Origin: Rikenellaceae bacterium
GTDB lineage: Bacteria; Bacteroidota; Bacteroidia; Bacteroidales; UBA932
Length of the DNA: 15,781 nucleotides
Assembly (NCBI GenBank): GCA_900769735.1
Contig: CAAGHY010000032.1
Coordinates: 1 to 15,781 of the forward strand
Reading direction: 5' to 3'
Under the pieces are notes generated by a model. It was not told the DNA's origin, did not search any database, and was given only the letters and a program-made list of their open reading frames with translations. This document shows, piece by piece, positions 13,661 through 15,781 of the stretch (positions are counted from its first letter, which is position 1; each line of letters opens with the position of its first letter). A program made the position numbers and the translations under genes.

Positions 13661-15778
13661 ATGGCAAGAGATTTAAGACTTACCAGAAATATCGGTATCA
13701 TGGCACATATTGATGCCGGTAAAACAACAACTTCCGAGAGGATTTTGTTCTACACAGGTAAAACCCACAAAATTGGTGAGGTACACGAGGGTGGTGCTAC
13801 CATGGACTGGATGGTTCAGGAGCAGGAGAGAGGTATTACAATTACTTCTGCTGCTACTACAGCTTTCTGGAAATACAATGGTGAGCAGTACCAGATCAAC
13901 TTGATTGATACCCCAGGCCACGTGGACTTTACCGTAGAGGTAGAGAGATCATTGCGTGTTCTTGACGGTACAGTTGCAACTTTCTGTGCTGTAGGACGTG
14001 TTCAACCACAGTCTGAGACAGTATGGAGACAGGCAGACAAACACAGAGTTCCAAAAATTGCTTACGTTAACAAGATGGACCGCGTTGGTGCGGACTTCCT
14101 TGCAGTAGTAGCTGAGATGAAAGAGAAATTGGGTGCTAACGCAGTTCCAATCGCTCTTCCAATCGGTGCTGAGGATAAATTCCAGGGTATCGTAGACCTA
14201 ATTGATATGAAAGGTTACTTCTACGATCAGGAGAGCAAAGAGCTTGTTAACTATGAGGTAAGAGATATTCCAGAGAATATGCTTGCAGAGTGCGAGGAGT
14301 GGAGAGGCAAACTTATTGAGGCTGCCGCTGAGTACGACGAGGCTCTAATGGAGAAATTCTTTGAGAACCCAGATTCAATTACCGCTGAGGAGATCATTGC
14401 TGCCATCAGAAAAGCTACAATTGATATGGCTATCGTTCCAATCACTTGTGGTTCTTCATTCAAGAATAAAGGTGTACAGTTCCTATTGGATGCTGTAATG
14501 AGATATCTTCCTTCTCCACTTGACAAAGGTCAGGTTGAGGGTACTAACCCTAATACTAACGAGCAGGAGGTAAGAAAATTCAACGTAAAAGAGCCATTCT
14601 GTGCGTTGGTATTTAAAATTGCTACCGATCCATTCGTAGGTCGTTTGGCATTTATGAGAGCTTACTCAGGTAAATTGGAGGCAGGTTCTTACGTATTGAA
14701 CACACGTTCTGGTAAAAAAGAGCGTATTTCACGTCTGTTCCAGATGCACTCAAACAAACAGAACCCTATTGAGTTCGTTGAGGCTGGTGACATCTGTGCA
14801 GCAGTAGGTTTCAAAGAGCTTAGAACTGGTGATACAGTTTGTATTGAGACTAACCCAATCGTTCTTGAGCAGATGACTTTCCCTGATCCGGTTATCGGAT
14901 TGGCAGTAGAGCCTAAAACTCAGAAAGACCTTGACAAATTGGGTATTGCTCTTGGTAAACTTGCTGAGGAGGACCCTACATTTACAGTTAAGTCAGATCA
15001 CGAGACTGGCCAGACCGTAATCAGCGGTATGGGTGAGCTTCACTTGGATATCATTGTTGACCGTCTAAGAAGAGAGTTCGGCGTAGAGATTAACCAGGGT
15101 GCACCTCAGGTTAACTACAAAGAGGCTATCCGTTCTACAGTTCAGCACAGAGAGGTATTCAAGAAACAGTCTGGTGGTAAAGGTAAATTTGCTGATATCA
15201 TTGTTGAGATTGGACCAGCTGACGAGGGAGTTACAGGACTTCAGTTCATTGACGAGGTTAAAGGTGGTAACGTTCCTAAAGAGTTCATCCCAGCTGTTGA
15301 GAAAGGTTTCAAATCTGCAATGGCAAACGGTGTATTGGCAGGTTACGAGGTTACTTCACTTAAGGTTAAACTTAAAGACGGTAGCTTCCACCCAGTTGAC
15401 TCTGATGCCCTTTCATTTGAGATTGCTGCAAGACAGGCATTCCGTAAAGCCCTTCCTAAGGCTACTCCAGTAATTATGGAGCCAATTATGGCCCTTGAGG
15501 TAGTAACTCCAGAGGATTATATGGGTGATATCATTGGTGACTTGAACAAACGTAGAGGTCAGATCACCAGCATGGATGCTAACGGTAACGCTAGAGTTGT
15601 AAAAGCTAACGTTCCATTGTCAGAGCAGTTCGGATATGTAACTATCCTAAGAACAATCTCTTCTGGTAGAGCAACCAGCACAATGCAGTTCTCACACTAT
15701 GCTGACCTTCCAGCAGCTCTTGCTAAAGAGGTAATCGAGCAGTCTGGAAACAAGAAGCTTGGTGAGGATGACGAGTAA
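13661..15778 (+). CDS. fusA: Translation elongation factor G (EF-G)
   Basis: EF-G is the GTPase that drives tRNA-mRNA translocation and, with ribosome recycling factor, subunit splitting. The 705-residue protein is full length and ends in tandem stops (TAATAA) at the window edge. The GTPase motifs are all present: AHIDAGKTTT (G1, 15-24), RGITITSAATT (switch I, 57-67), DTPGHVDF (G3, 83-90), NKMD (G4, 137-140) and the GSSFKNKG region (G5). Later blocks include KIATDPFVGRLAFMRAYSG in domain II, SGMGELHLDIIVDRL in domain III, QSGGKGKFADI and DGSFHPVDSDALSFE in domain IV, and EPIMALEVVTPEDYMGDIIGD in domain V. One oddity is Arg113 in CAVGRVQPQSE, where most EF-Gs have a second Gly. The gene starts 17 nt after rpsG. 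In many Bacteroidota rpsJ follows, just outside this window. Confidence 0.98.
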   Translation: MARDLRLTRNIGIMAHIDAGKTTTSERILFYTGKTHKIGEVHEGGATMDWMVQEQERGITITSAATTAFWKYNGEQYQINLIDTPGHVDFTVEVERSLRVLDGTVATFCAVGRVQPQSETVWRQADKHRVPKIAYVNKMDRVGADFLAVVAEMKEKLGANAVPIALPIGAEDKFQGIVDLIDMKGYFYDQESKELVNYEVRDIPENMLAECEEWRGKLIEAAAEYDEALMEKFFENPDSITAEEIIAAIRKATIDMAIVPITCGSSFKNKGVQFLLDAVMRYLPSPLDKGQVEGTNPNTNEQEVRKFNVKEPFCALVFKIATDPFVGRLAFMRAYSGKLEAGSYVLNTRSGKKERISRLFQMHSNKQNPIEFVEAGDICAAVGFKELRTGDTVCIETNPIVLEQMTFPDPVIGLAVEPKTQKDLDKLGIALGKLAEEDPTFTVKSDHETGQTVISGMGELHLDIIVDRLRREFGVEINQGAPQVNYKEAIRSTVQHREVFKKQSGGKGKFADIIVEIGPADEGVTGLQFIDEVKGGNVPKEFIPAVEKGFKSAMANGVLAGYEVTSLKVKLKDGSFHPVDSDALSFEIAARQAFRKALPKATPVIMEPIMALEVVTPEDYMGDIIGDLNKRRGQITSMDANGNARVVKANVPLSEQFGYVTILRTISSGRATSTMQFSHYADLPAALAKEVIEQSGNKKLGEDDE

Positions 15779-15781
15779 TAA

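Overview
The window looks like a chromosomal segment of a Bacteroidota bacterium, most likely order Bacteroidales. Four things point there. (1) Two promoters match the Bacteroides-type consensus exactly (TTTG, 19 bp, TAnnTTTG). (2) Most starts lack a clear Shine-Dalgarno sequence and the ribosomal-protein starts follow A-rich leaders. (3) The protein set is familiar from that phylum: class III FBPase, a secreted tricorn-type S41 peptidase with a Lys-rich insert, an AspT/YidE-type carrier and a Bacteroidota-like EF-G. (4) Gene order rpsL-rpsG-fusA is the classical str operon. No mobile element, CRISPR array, tRNA, rRNA or phage gene was seen.

Layout. Positions 1-1661 are a minus-strand pair: a trans-prenyl diphosphate synthase followed after 1 nt by a glycosyltransferase that runs off the left edge. 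An 84-bp divergent region (1662-1745) separates it from plus-strand genes. rsgA (30S maturation GTPase) and a DinF-type MATE exporter form a tight pair (1746-3979). A 43-bp spacer with a promoter-like sequence and an interrupted palindrome leads to a secreted tricorn-type peptidase and then class III fructose-1,6-bisphosphatase (4023-9176). An intrinsic terminator at 9190-9233 ends that unit; a perfect Bacteroides promoter is embedded in the same bases. It would drive a two-gene transporter operon, an AspT/YidE-type carrier plus a YfcC/DcuC-type carrier (9290-12558), closed by a strong hairpin terminator. The right end is the str operon (12754-15778), with its own perfect promoter, a hairpin at the predicted mRNA 5' end, and fusA ending in tandem stops three bases before the window edge.

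Most of the window is conserved housekeeping or metabolic sequence, and I do not see a defence, secretion or biosynthetic system that would be new. The most rewarding points are small: the terminator/promoter fusion with a T9 tract near the predicted start site, the str leader hairpin combined with a very short S12-S7 spacer, a two-carrier operon with no enzyme, an unusual Arg in a normally Gly-Gly loop of EF-G, and the architecture of the tricorn-type protease. Residue numbers and motif positions were worked out by hand from the sequence; family assignments come from motif recognition, not from a database search.
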